NCBI GenBank assembly: GCA_900239685.1
Contig: OENT01000162.1
Span: 115,305 to 179,304, forward strand
From: Rotaria macrura
Taxonomy: Eukaryota; Rotifera; Eurotatoria; Philodinida; Philodinidae
Direction of reading: 5' to 3'
DNA length: 64,000 bases
The notes beneath the pieces are model-generated. The model was not told the origin of the DNA and ran no database searches. It was given only the letters and a program-made list of their open reading frames with translations. Positions 25,753 through 37,775 of the stretch are shown here, one piece after another; the first letter of the stretch is position 1; each line of letters begins with the position of its first letter. A program made the translations under genes and the position numbers.

Positions 25753-28640
25753 ATGTTTCTATTTATTTTCTTATGTTTATTCATATCAGTCGTTCGTTCA
25801 TCACCTATATTGAACACAACACCTTCACCGCCACTCTTACTATTAGTTTCGTTCGATGGATTTCGATGGGATTATCCAGACATTTATAAATTGCCTAATT
25901 TCGATTCGTTACTCAAACGTGGTGTTCGTGTAAAACATATTGAAAATAGTTTTGCTACCGTTACATTTCCTTCACATTTTACAATAGCCACAGGTTTATT
26001 CGAAGAAACGCACGGTATTGTTGCGAATACGATGTATGATCCGCAATTAAACGCTGTTACTACTATTGAAACTATGAACGATACAAAATGGTGGTATGTA
26101 GTTAGTTCTAAACAAGAATTTTTAGAATTCATTCGATTCCGTTTCAATTGTAATGCATGTTTTGCATGAGTAAGATTATCTTTTGATTGAACATCGTTGT
26201 AAATCAATTTTTTAATATTAGAATGCGTAGTCTTCGAGATTGTACTAGATTGTAGTGTAGTTTTAAAAATCGAAACTCACAACGAATTCTCTCATTAGAT
26301 ACGAATGGTACTTGTTACTCTTATTATTTGTTCTCAAATCAGGTGAGTTTTTCTATCAGTCTTTAGTATCATGCTTGTATATAATGAAAAACATACGTTG
26401 AAACTACTTTGAAAAGTCTAATAAAGTCTTTGATTGGTTTAAATAAAATATGATGAAATCTTTTGTAGACATGCTATACGAACTTGTTGATACATAATTG
26501 CTTTTTTTGTATGAAGGTCACAGAATCCATATTCTCAACCGATTTGGATTAGTAATCAATTAGAAAATAATTCCACACAACGACGTTCAGGTGTAATTGC
26601 ATGGCCAGGCGTGGAAACACCCATTAATGGATACCTACCATCTAAATATCAACTGTTCAATTTTAATCGTTCATTCGATTCTGTATTAAGACAAATTTTC
26701 GATTGGTTTAATGAACCAGTAGATACACGTATTAATTTCGGTGCTATTTATCATTCACAACCGGATGTTACTGGTAAATTTCGATACTAATATTTAGTTT
26801 GTTGTTTTTATCTTCAAATCTGTTGATTTTCATAGGTCATCTTCATGGTCCTTTGTCGCCTGAAATGAATCAAACATTAAAAGAATGTGATGATTATGTT
26901 GGACTATTGTTAAAAATGATTGATAGTAATGAATATTTAAAGACCAATCTTAATGTTATTATAACTTCTGATCATGGAATGCATGATGTGAAAAAAAGTC
27001 ATAAAATTATTCTTGAAAATTACATTGACAAATCCTTATTTTCAGCATATGGGGGTCATACATTTGCTAATATATTTGTTAATCAAGGTAGATTTGAACA
27101 TTTATAGATCAAATATGACTATAGACCTTACATATATAAATATATATCAGAAGATAGTTGAACATAGAATGAATCTAGAACATAATCAACTTTCTTCTAT
27201 TTGTTTTGTTCTAAGCAAGCATAGCATAGTTCATTGAAGGATTGCTTTTTCTAGATTAATCTTCTATGTGACGTACTACACTTTTCATTATTTTTCTCAG
27301 TGTACCACTTACGAATTTTCCAAAAGAGGATTGCAGATTGACATGATCTTTTAATTAAAAAATTGATTATACATATGGAATAAGTGCTGAAAGAGACGGA
27401 GCTAGCTCCTAAACGAATAAAAATCCTAGAATTTATATATAAATATCATAGATTGTTTGATCTTTTATTGTTGTCATCGAATTGTATTTACTCGAATGTT
27501 TTTCTAATACTTGAAAACTCATAGATAGTCGATCGTCGACACTTAACTTTGATTGAATTCTCTTCTTTGACTTGTATAGTTTCTACACTTACTGTTAATA
27601 GTCATTGACAAGCATGAATGACTTACTTAATTTAACAAACATTTACTTTGCATTGTATTGAAATTTATTCAAAGTACTCTCTATATTTATTTTACAAAAA
27701 GCTACAAATTGACATTGATTGATTCTTTTTTCTTTTTATGAATAAACTTCGATTAATCGATTCGATTGGTATCTATGTAATACTTAGCAAAGTATCGAAG
27801 TTAGATATTCTCACTTTTTACATATTGCCGAATAAGATTTCTACATAAGTTTCACTTCAAACATTTCAATTGTCATATGGGACATGAATTTTGAAATTTT
27901 ATAATTTAGCATCAGATATCGATCGTCTCTACGCTAATTTATCGATCATTCCAAATTATGAAGTATACAAAAAATCCCAAATACCTGATGTATATCATTA
28001 TAAATCGAATGTACGCATTGGTGGTAAGTACGAAATTCTATTCAGAAAATTAACATGAGATATTTATTATATTTTATCAAAGATATATTAATTGTTAGTA
28101 AAGTTGGTTATGAAATAGTTTTACCAAATGATACACTATTTGATTTGCTCGGCGATCATGGTTATGATAATCGAGTTGAATCGATGCATCCCATATTTTA
28201 TGGATTCGGACCAGCATTTCGTTGTGATTTTCTAGCGCAACCTTTTCGCAATGTAGATATTTATCCATTAATGTCTTATATACTTCGTCTAAATCAACGT
28301 AAAACCAACGGTACATTAGATAACGTCAAAAGTATATTAGTTGATTTTCTACCAAGTACTTTATCGACAATTTTAGGTAAATAAATATAAAATTTTGTAT
28401 GGAAAACTTAAATTTTAATTGTGTCACACGTCTATGTTTTTTAATTTAGTTATTGTTTTTATTCTACTGGTGTTTTTTATGGCATGTATTTATACAATAT
28501 GTGCTTATCGTCATTGTAAAAATTCGGTTTATGTTGATCCAAACAGTATACCTGGACAATATTGTCTGTTGAGTACCGATGAAGGTTCAACAAATAATTT
28601 AGTTATTAGTGAAAGTGAAAATGAAGAAGAAGTTTCCTAA
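25753..28640 (+). CDS. Ectonucleotide pyrophosphatase/phosphodiesterase, ENPP4/5-like (copy 2)
   Basis: Tandem paralogue of the preceding gene. Exons 25753-26093, 26517-26773, 26836-27087, 27910-28023, 28083-28376 and 28450-28640 give 482 residues in frame. Order: signal peptide, VSFDGFRWDYP, FATVTFPSHF with the presumed nucleophile Thr, GLFEETHGIVAN, WISNQ, QPDVTGHLHGP, TSDHGM, KVGYE and GDHGYDN. The metal ligands are kept, so it should be active. Compared with copy 1 it has Ser for Asn in the PNH motif and Asp for Asn in GNHGYDN. A transmembrane segment (VIVFILLVFFMACIY) precedes an acidic tail of about 45 residues ending SENEEEVS. Introns at DVT/GH, before SDID and before the membrane exon match copy 1, while others differ. 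The 822-base intron at 27088-27909 is unusually long here. Confidence 0.92.
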
Positions 28641-31315
28641 AAAATCTATTCTAAGATATTTAATATGAAACGATCATTCTAAAGGTCATTTTATTGAATA
28701 GAAAACAAAGATCATCGAATATTACCATCATAGTACATCATTAAGTCGTGGGAATCATGTGGATGTTTCTGTTCTTTCTTATGTGTTTTTCGAGTTACTC
28801 TAAATAGGAATACTTTAATGAATTTAAATTCCATATGTGACAATATTTCTTGTCTTTATTTGTTTTTATTTTGTTGTATTTGCAAAGTTGAGATCTGGTC
28901 TTAATTTTTTTATGTCTCTCTCTCTCTCTTTCTCTCAATATTATGCATTCTTATTAAGATAAAATATAAAGAGGAAATCCAGTGCGAAGTAAATCATATG
29001 CAAAAGAAATAAACAAATGTTTTCTATTGGCAATCGAATCTATTCATTGCAGTTTTTATCGATGAGATCTATCAATATAAAATCTGCAACTGAATATCTA
29101 TTATGAGAAAATAAAACACAAGCTTTACACATATTTATTAAATAATCAATAGAATACAGTTTGTGTTTACAGGTCATCCTGAAAGAGTACTATTTCCTGA
29201 TCACATCTTATTATTACATTTCATAACGAATATAAATTCATAGAAAACATATTTATTACGATCAAACTAACAGAAATGAAATCAATCTTCTGATGGATAC
29301 TTCTCTTCAGACATTCAATAGCATTCAATATATTTATATATATATATGTATACATGTATGGAAAAAACTTACTGGCATAAGTATGTGCTCATGTGTGAAA
29401 TCTCTTCAATCGAAAAGATGATTAGAGTGATTTGATATATTGAGCTTTAGAGATGTTGAAAATTTGATTTCTTCGATGGACTAGGTAGAAGAACATGAAA
29501 TCCACTATAAAAAAATTGTTAAAGCCATGCAATATGTTAAATATGTTTCTGTCAAAGACTCAATAGTGTTCATATATGAATATCTTATGAAAGACAAGGC
29601 GACGAATATATAAAAACTGCCTCACAGTTCATTGATCTCAGTAGCTACTTCTCGTTATATTTGAAATCGAAAACTAATTACATGCATGATTTGAAAGAAT
29701 GAGTTTTGCAGTTTGTTGTTGAAAACTTCTTGGAAATTTCAACCTTTCAAGAATGATGTTCACACATACAAATTAGTTGACAATTTTCTAGTCATTATCA
29801 ATTGAACAAGACTTTAATCGAAAAATACTATACCAATGGAAGGAATTCAATCATGCAAATACATCTTAAACTACACAATCGACTATTGATTCATTGAAAT
29901 GTGAATATCTTATAGAGTGAACATTTGTAATTTCACTTGTGTGAAGCACATCTGTCTATTGTATAATACAAAGTCAGATGGTTTTATGTTCATAGCTCTG
30001 ACAGCAATAATTGTGAATATACTTTTGATGGAAGAATTTTTGAATCAATGAATTGTTAGAAAATGAGAAAATAATAAGCTTGTGTCAATGAAAAGCAATC
30101 GTAACGTAATGAATAATAATTGAAAATAAATCCATGAAATTGTGAATCCATATTAAAAAGCGTTTTGTATCGATTCCGATAAAGTCCAAATGGGAAAGAT
30201 TTGAATTCATTATTTCATTTTTGTCTCAGTAACATTTAGATATCCCAATTCTACATGAAATTCATAGTTCCGTAATAGCGAAAATTATATGAACGTAAGC
30301 AACAATGATTTAATTTATTTTGTCTTACTATCAGAACTTTATCGTACGAACAATGATTTTATGTCAAACAAAGATATTTTTAAAATTTGTTTTTACTCTT
30401 ACAATAAAACGATTCGTCTATTTTCTAGTCGAATAATTGACTTCTTAGTAGAAATAGCATGAACGATAATTTGCATTTATATATTGTTTTTCTAATTATG
30501 TATCCGAAATTTTTGCAAAGAGTTTTATTGTAACTGAGTGTTTCTGACATTCTATGAAACAGCAGTCAGTGACATTAAATGTTTTGTATTTCATATATTT
30601 TGATTCTGATTCAAAAAATGAATTTCTACAAGATAGATAATAAGGTGATCCAGTGTAATGAATCACTCGTAGTGAAAAGAAGTATTAGATAAATAGAATG
30701 AGGAACGACGAAGATACTTGAGATTACCAGATGAACTCATTTGTATCGTTACTAATTGAATGTTGATCGATAATGTGATGATATACAAATGAAAAGTTGC
30801 CTATATAAACAATTGATTACAACTTCCATTTATTTTGAAACGACTTGATTTTATTTAACTCTAAAAATTATTCGCGAAAGTTTGAATACGGATTTTGACT
30901 TCGACATCGTTCTCTTACTTATCTTAAGTATCAGATTAGAATGTATAGAATTTTCACGAATTTTTTTTTCTGTATATTTGGCAGAGAAGTTGAATGTAAA
31001 ATCTTTCGAAATTTTCGATAAACAAAAAGCAAAACACACAAACTGACAAAAAAGAAACCACGAAAAAAACAATGCAATTTGTTTCTTGGCTAAGCGTATA
31101 TTCCACGAGAACAAAATACCCATAAATCTGACGGGCACTACATGTTTGTAACAAATCAACAAAAACAAAAACAAAAGAAAAACATAACTATCTGTACATG
31201 ATCACTTTTTTTTTAACTTTCGGAAAAAGACGTTAAAACACAGAACTAAAAATCTTCAGATTAGGTAGATATCACTGGTAAGGAGGTGAGATCAAAAACA
31301 GAATGTTCATCGTTC
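28641..31315. other. Intergenic, 2.7 kb, no gene seen
   Basis: Between the convergent ends of ENPP copy 2 (+) and CPEB (-). It holds a TC-dinucleotide run at 28913-28936. The frames near 30850-31174 are low-complexity Phe/Ile/Lys sequences with no motif. I see no gene. Confidence 0.5.
28913..28936. repeat. TC-rich microsatellite
   Basis: Direct read of (TC)n with one TTT interruption, about 270 bases after the ENPP copy 2 stop; it may lie in its 3' UTR. Confidence 0.85.
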
Positions 31316-34300
31316 TCATGCTGTTCGAGCATTGCGCATCAATGGCTTATGAACCATGGCTGGTGGTTCACATTCATTTGTGTGTGTTGTTTGATGATTA
31401 GGATTTAAATCCCAACATGTTGCACAGTAATATTTCATACATTTAAGTGAACGACAAAAGTATTGACCCATATTTGGACACCATTGTCCATTAATACCTG
31501 TACACGGTACATTGTCAGATACGTATGGATCAATTTGAATCTAGTAGACAAGAAGGACAATCATAAATCAAGTGGAGATAGATAGAAACTAGAAACATAC
31601 CACTTTACAAAATTTATCACATTCGATCATCAAATAATTAGCCGTGACAGCTGCATAGTAACTATGTGCATTGACAAAAATAACACGTCCAGAACCTAAA
31701 CATAACAAGAAAGCATTGGTTTGATCATAGAGTATTATCAAATGAAACCTAAGTAGAATTCAATTATGCAGATTAGGAAAGAAATGAAAGAATAATCGAT
31801 TTATGGATCTATTTCTCTAGAATGATATGCAGTTCATGCTTATGTCTCTAAGCATGTATAGAACATTGATGAAGATGATGCGAGATGAATTTTTTAGCGG
31901 ATTTTAAAACTTGAAGAAGTGGAACGTCACTATGTTACTGACAGTCGACTTATAACGAAGTACGAAATTTCATTGCTCGATCAAGGAATAGACAATATTA
32001 AACCTAACAACTAATTCATTCATTTTAATAAAAATTGGTCGAGAAGAAATTATTCGACCAGGAAACAAATCAACCGTAACTTGATGATATAAATCAAAGC
32101 AATGAATTTTCAATTACTCAATAGCTAGCTGGTCATTGTAGTGTATACATCATGGAGGTTGAATTGAATTTGTTCTAGAACAAAAATCGTTTATGAATTG
32201 ATAGAATTCGCATGAAGAATTTTCAAAATATAAGATCATGATGTAGTAAATTATCAAAGCATAATCTATTTCATTGACAACATAATTATTTCGTGGTAGA
32301 CAATGTGATTAGTTATGAAATAGACTCGTATGAATCAGTCCTAATGAAATCTTACCAATTGGATATTTATTCCTATCAGTATCAATAGCCGCATATTCAA
32401 CATCTCCAAATAATTCATGACATACACGAGCTAGTGCATACGCTGTCATCATTCCATGCAAGGCGCCTACAAATACTGTTCGATTGATACATTCAGTTGA
32501 ATTCAGTCGTTGCTCCCAATTAACATAACCATTCGATGTATAATCACCTTCGGCTATCCATTGAGAATCTTCCTATGCAAGAGAAGTAAAAACGAGGATC
32601 TTTTGCGTATGATTTTATTTTCAAATTTGAAATAGTTACTTACCACGAACCAAGGAATAATTTGAATCTAAAAAAATCTTTATGCTACATTGACAGAAAA
32701 CATATGAAATCATACTTCTTACACTTTTTCGTCGGGAATTTGCACGTTGATTGTACACGTCAAGATAATATTCACATCGACCATCATCTAATGTTCGATC
32801 AGTTTTTGTTGAACACGTATGCAATATCTTATGAACAGATTCTTCATTTTCATAGATAGCATACACAAAACCAACTGTAACTAAATAGGTAATTCATAAT
32901 AAATAATAAGATCCGATAGTACGAATCGTGTAGAAATAAAATGAGAAATAGAAAAAGAACACTTCTTGTTCTTACTAATCGTTTGAGATCTATTTTAATT
33001 CATCTGTGTCTCAACTATACTATTTAATTACTTAGGACTTAACAAATGTAATAATAAAGTAGAAACGGTTAATGAAAGTCGTCTATTTGTTCATTGTTTG
33101 AAGTTTATCCTATGAAGAACAAACGTTTTAAATTCATGTGTAATGCGTTTGTCCATGAAATAATTCTCTGACATGTGTATCACTCAGTGAAATATGATTG
33201 ATGTTATACAAGAACAACAAATGATTATTTAATCGTATTTGTGTTTTTCGCATTTTCTCTACATTTCATATCGAATATCACAGAAATACGATCACTATCT
33301 GATTGTACTGTTCGAGCATTTTTGGGAAAATGCGCGTGAGTTGACACGTCAATCATAGAGTCACATTCAACAAGTATGAGAAATAAATTATTATTATTAT
33401 CTACGTCTCAACATTTCGACTTTTTTGATCATGATTCAGAATCAGTATTTATATAGGATATATAACTAGTTATATAGAGATGAATGTTTTTCTTACTATG
33501 ATTTGATGAATTTTTGTGCATCGATGTATTATCTTTATTAGGCCATTCGAGTCGAACTGAACCGAAGTTTTCTAAACGTTCTTGTAAATCTCCTAAGAAA
33601 ATTTCGTATTCATAAATTGAAATAGAACAAATTATTTATTTTCTACTTGGATTCAAATCATGTGGAATACCACCGAGAAATATCTTGCAAGATAATGCTG
33701 GTGGTCGTATGGAAAATATTCGTGGTCGAACTGGTAGTGGCGCTGTCCAAATCAAACCAGGCTGAACTTTACCAAAATGTCCTAGTAAAAATATTGCATG
33801 AAAATTTTCGTCAAACTCTATCAATACTGACGTGTTGCTTGACGACGTTCTTCAGCAGCTGCACGTTTTAAACGATTCTCTTGACTATTGCTAGTTTTTA
33901 TCTAAATTTCATAAACTATGTATTACACTTTCGTTCGTAATCTAAGTTAACATACAGATCGATCAATAATAGGCATTTCAGAATTCGATGAAACAGAAAA
34001 ACGAGTGGATGGTGGCGTACTTGCAACTCCATCAGTCACTATGGATGATGAACGATAGGATCGAGCTGATAGTGGTCTAATAACAAGAATAAAATATCGA
34101 TTTTCATTGATCTATTGATTTTGTACGAAGACATACGGAAGTAAAGGTGTTGATATCGTATTTCGATAATCATAATTTGAATCGTACATTATATCATTGG
34201 TTGAAGTCAAAGGTGTCGGATAAATCGATGATACTGATTGATAATACGATTGTCCTCGAGTAGGTGTCTGCGTTTGTTGACAGCAAACATTTTTATTATC

Positions 34301-34731
34301 ATTACCATTGTCAATACCTAAATATGAACAATAAAAGTTAATAAACCATTAACGTCAACCTACTTATATCCATTAATGATGCTATATTTGATGGTGATTG
34401 ATACATTAATGGACAACCGATTCTTTCTAAATATTCTTGAATTAATATATCAATAGCTGGCTTTTGAGATTCTTGATTTGAAATATGCTCTAATAATCGA
34501 TCTATTGCTGGCTTTTCTATATAGATTGTACAATAAAACGTTGGTTCATCTATGACAAAACAAAAAACAAGAAACTAACTTACCGAATTGATATTCAGGA
34601 GATATTTGACCGTAATAATCTATTCGTTCATCATCTTTATAGTACTAAAATAGTTCCAATCCATTGACTTTGAAATTTCTTTTTTTATGTACTATTTTTA
34701 CTTACAGAGGAATCCCTATATATGTGAGTCA
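31316..34731 (-). CDS. CPEB1: Cytoplasmic polyadenylation element-binding protein, CPEB1 class
   Basis: CPEB1/Orb binds U-rich CPE sites in 3' UTRs and controls poly(A) length and translation in germ cells and neurons. Thirteen exons (34731-34705, 34644-34584, 34516-34364, 34317-34137, 34076-33956, 33901-33832, 33781-33647, 33592-33497, 32874-32723, 32667-32644, 32572-32356, 31695-31601, 31540-31316) give 518 residues. The N-terminal 230 residues are low-complexity. RRM1 begins [14 protein letters not shown] and holds [12 protein letters not shown] and SRRKSIQIIPW. RRM2 begins [14 protein letters not shown] and contains [17 protein letters not shown]-terminal ZZ-type zinc domain follows with Cys/His pairs and ends [25 protein letters not shown] and the PLMRN tail are CPEB1-type, not CPEB2-4-type. 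One exon is only 24 bases (32644-32667). It lies head-to-head with the Nanos gene. Confidence 0.94.
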
Positions 34732-37052
34732 TTTTGACAAAATAAAGCAAACAGGTTGAAATACAAAACAAGATTAGTATATCTTCTACGATATATCTGT
34801 AATGGACGCACAATAAAATTTTATAATGACAAAGATGTAACTACAGTCCTGATCAAATAATATATGCATATCCATACATACATTTGTATACATGCATACA
34901 TATATATATATATGTGTATGTACAAGAAGAATGTAAAAGGGAGAAAAAAAAACGAAAGCACGCCTTATTTGTTTTTCATGAAGTTTTCATTATATATTTT
35001 CTGATGATATTACAACTTTCCCAGAGAAGAACGTCAAGTAGAAGAAAAGAAAGAAAGAAAAAGAAAAGTTATGTCATGTGTCATGTAATTCACTATTGTT
35101 GTAGTAGTACGCTGAAGATATGATAGTGTATATTTCCAATTCTTTCGTCTTTTCTTTCATATAGAAAAATAAATTGGATTGAAACCAACGAATCATTACT
35201 ACGATGATAACAAAAAACAACAGAATAAATGAATCATTCAGTACTTCCGTAATACTTTTGACATGAACAATCGTTTTAGACTGAAAATTTTTCAAATAAT
35301 AAAATATTAGACTTATTCTTTTGATAAAACATTTTATCATTCTATTCAATAGTATTGTGTTTTTGAACAAATGACTTCAGTTTATAACTTGCTGGAATTA
35401 TGCCGATAAACTGTTTCTTACAATCACAATCAACTTATGTTAGTTTCCACGAGAAAAAATACGACACGATAGATTTCTGTTAGATGTTTATAATAAGGAT
35501 ATGATGTCGCGTTTACCAAACTGTACTAATATGAAAATATTTGGAAAGTGCTCATAATAGTTCGCTGGAGCAGTTAGTTCAATAGATTCTTTATTACGCT
35601 ATGAAAACAACAGAAATATGTTGTGGAATGTTTTCTCGTATTTATTTGAATTAACACTTTCCTTGAGCAGTAAAAATAATGGCATGTGGGATATATTAGT
35701 TGACAATAAAGCACTACAAATAGGTAGAGATCACGGAGAAGTTCATTTCACTTAGTAGTAGTTGTTGTTAGATTAGATTTTGATTTCAATTCATCCTATA
35801 ACATTTAATCTGTTGTTTCATTTAACCCTATTTTCAATCTTTTAAGCTGTCGACGCTCATTTTTTTGATATTGCTATCATAGTCTATGATTTGCGCGCGC
35901 ATTCTCTTGTGTATTTAGTGTCGCCGAGAATCGGTCACTGATCGAATATTGATCAAATAATCGATTGATATTTCTAATTTAGAATACTAAGGCATTCAAT
36001 ATGGCATAGACATCAAAATGTGAATGAATCCCATGAAAATAATAGTTCAAGTCGTTGTGGTTTTACTGTCAAGGTGAACCCAGTTTTTGTATTATATTTG
36101 TCATGTGTGTTTGTTTCAGAATTCAATAAAAAACAATTTTTTCCACTAAAAAACCTTTTAAAAAAAACTCCATGGTTTTATTTATATTAAGTTAAAATTT
36201 CAATCGTATGTTTAATTTGTCTACATCTGAAACTCGATAGAATTGTCAGTACAACGATCAGAATTCGATCGATCATACAATTATTTGAACGTTCCGATAC
36301 GTTGATAATAACCGAACTACTAGAGCAATCCATCAATTGAGAAGAACTTTTATATGATTAATGTCAAACGAAAATTCATGATACCAGCTACAGTATCAAT
36401 TGCAAAAATGACGTTAGAATATCAGTAAAGAATATGTAACATCAACAGATTGCATAGTCATCCATGCCAATAGTGAACAGAATATATCAACAACACAATG
36501 ATTACGACGGTTTGATTCGATTTGTATGACTGATGTTATTTGAAAATAAGTTTTGCTTTCAAGAAGCTTCAATGAAAACAAGTTAGATTTGCCATTGTCA
36601 ATAATATTTTTTTCAAATACAGTGATAAACTGTCGATTTTCAATAAGTTGAAAATGAGTACATGTCTTCAAGCCATTATAGTCTTGAGAACTATCTCACA
36701 AGATATCAAATTATAATTAGATGGACTATTGGGAAGCAATTTCAAACTTGAAGATTTCGACTTAGTTATTGAAATCATGGAATTCTTGTTTTCATATCTT
36801 TGAACGAAACAAAAACAAAAATTGATGAAAATCTAAGTAGCTAGTTTACAATTAAATATCTCATAGTATTCGATGACTTTTAAAAATTAAAATAGAGACA
36901 TTTGAATGAATAGATTCATCTTCTCTATTTCCTAGTTGAGTTCATTCATTAAGTAACGATGAAGATTTCCTAATGGAATGCATACCTGTACATGTAACTA
37001 GATAATTAAGAAAAGAAATCTATTTGAAAAATTTTAATTATTATATTTATTC

Positions 37053-37080
37053 GATTCTAATCATTGATTAGATTAGAATC
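37053..37080. repeat. Perfect inverted repeat, 10-bp arms, 8-nt loop
   Basis: GATTCTAATC at 37053-37062 is followed by its exact reverse complement GATTAGAATC at 37071-37080. It lies about 700 bases upstream of the Nanos start. It could form a hairpin or be a dimeric binding site; in AT-rich DNA chance is also possible. Confidence 0.6.
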
Positions 37081-37491
37081 TTTCGTTTCAACAGTTCAAT
37101 CTATATTACATGCTGTCTACGCGTATTGAATGTAATTTATCCTTGTAGTTCTCTATGATTTCGTGGTCGCCACAGATTTTGTCATTCGGTTTCTCTGCTG
37201 GGCGTCTATGCAACTTGCTTATCCCTATCAGGATGTATTGTTTTTTTTAAATGCGTACTTTGATTAAGTCGATATTCTCCTCGTGATTGTCGCCAATGAC
37301 TATCGGCCGACGCAAATTGTTAGTGTGTTTTTTTTTTCTTACTAATATGAAAATTCATCGATTATGCGAAAATATGCATTTCATAAAGCACGTTTTTATC
37401 CTTTCTATTACTTAATAATGTTCACTCTCACATGACATATATCTGCAAGAAATGACGCCATTTTTCACATATCATCCAGGTTCTATCCTAG

Positions 37492-37650
37492 GTCGTCTTT
37501 CTCTCCCTCTCTCTTTCCCCGATTTTTCTTTTTATTTTCTATTAGATTCTCTCGATCTTTTTTTCGCTTAATGAAATTCCATACAACTAGAAAAGACGAC
37601 GAGAGAAAGTGAGAGATGGAGAGGGAAACAGAGAAATAGAGATATATAGC
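37492..37650. repeat. Opposed polypyrimidine and polypurine tracts
   Basis: A CT-rich tract starts at 37492 (GTCGTCTTTCTCTCCCTCTC) and runs to 37520. A GA-rich tract at 37590-37650 contains AAAAGACGACGAGAGAAAG, an approximate reverse complement. The pair sits 125-285 bases upstream of the Nanos start codon. Confidence 0.55.
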
Positions 37651-37775
37651 ATGTCTTTATTTTCATCGATTTTCATTCATTTGTAATTTTTAACGTTTTT
37701 ACGCGACAGATACGTATTTCTATCTATTCTTTCCTTCACATCCTGTATTTACTCTTAAACTTATTCATACACATA

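Larger units (their letters stand above)
34732..37775. other. Intergenic, 3.0 kb, between divergent CPEB and Nanos genes
   Basis: This is the upstream region of both CPEB (-) and Nanos (+). It includes a TA/TG run at 34898-34914, a GATTCTAATC inverted repeat at 37053-37080 and opposed pyrimidine and purine tracts at 37492-37650. No coding sequence is supported. Confidence 0.5.

Noticed and set aside
26174..26516. Possible extra coding exon inside the first intron of ENPP copy 2
   Set aside because: Joining 26093 to 26517 in phase 2 already gives the expected WW-SQNPYSQPIWISNQ order seen in ENPP5; no added segment is needed.
30851..31174. 107-residue Phe/Ile/Lys-rich frame
   Set aside because: Composition matches random translation of AT-rich sequence in the CPEB 3' flank; no homology recognised.
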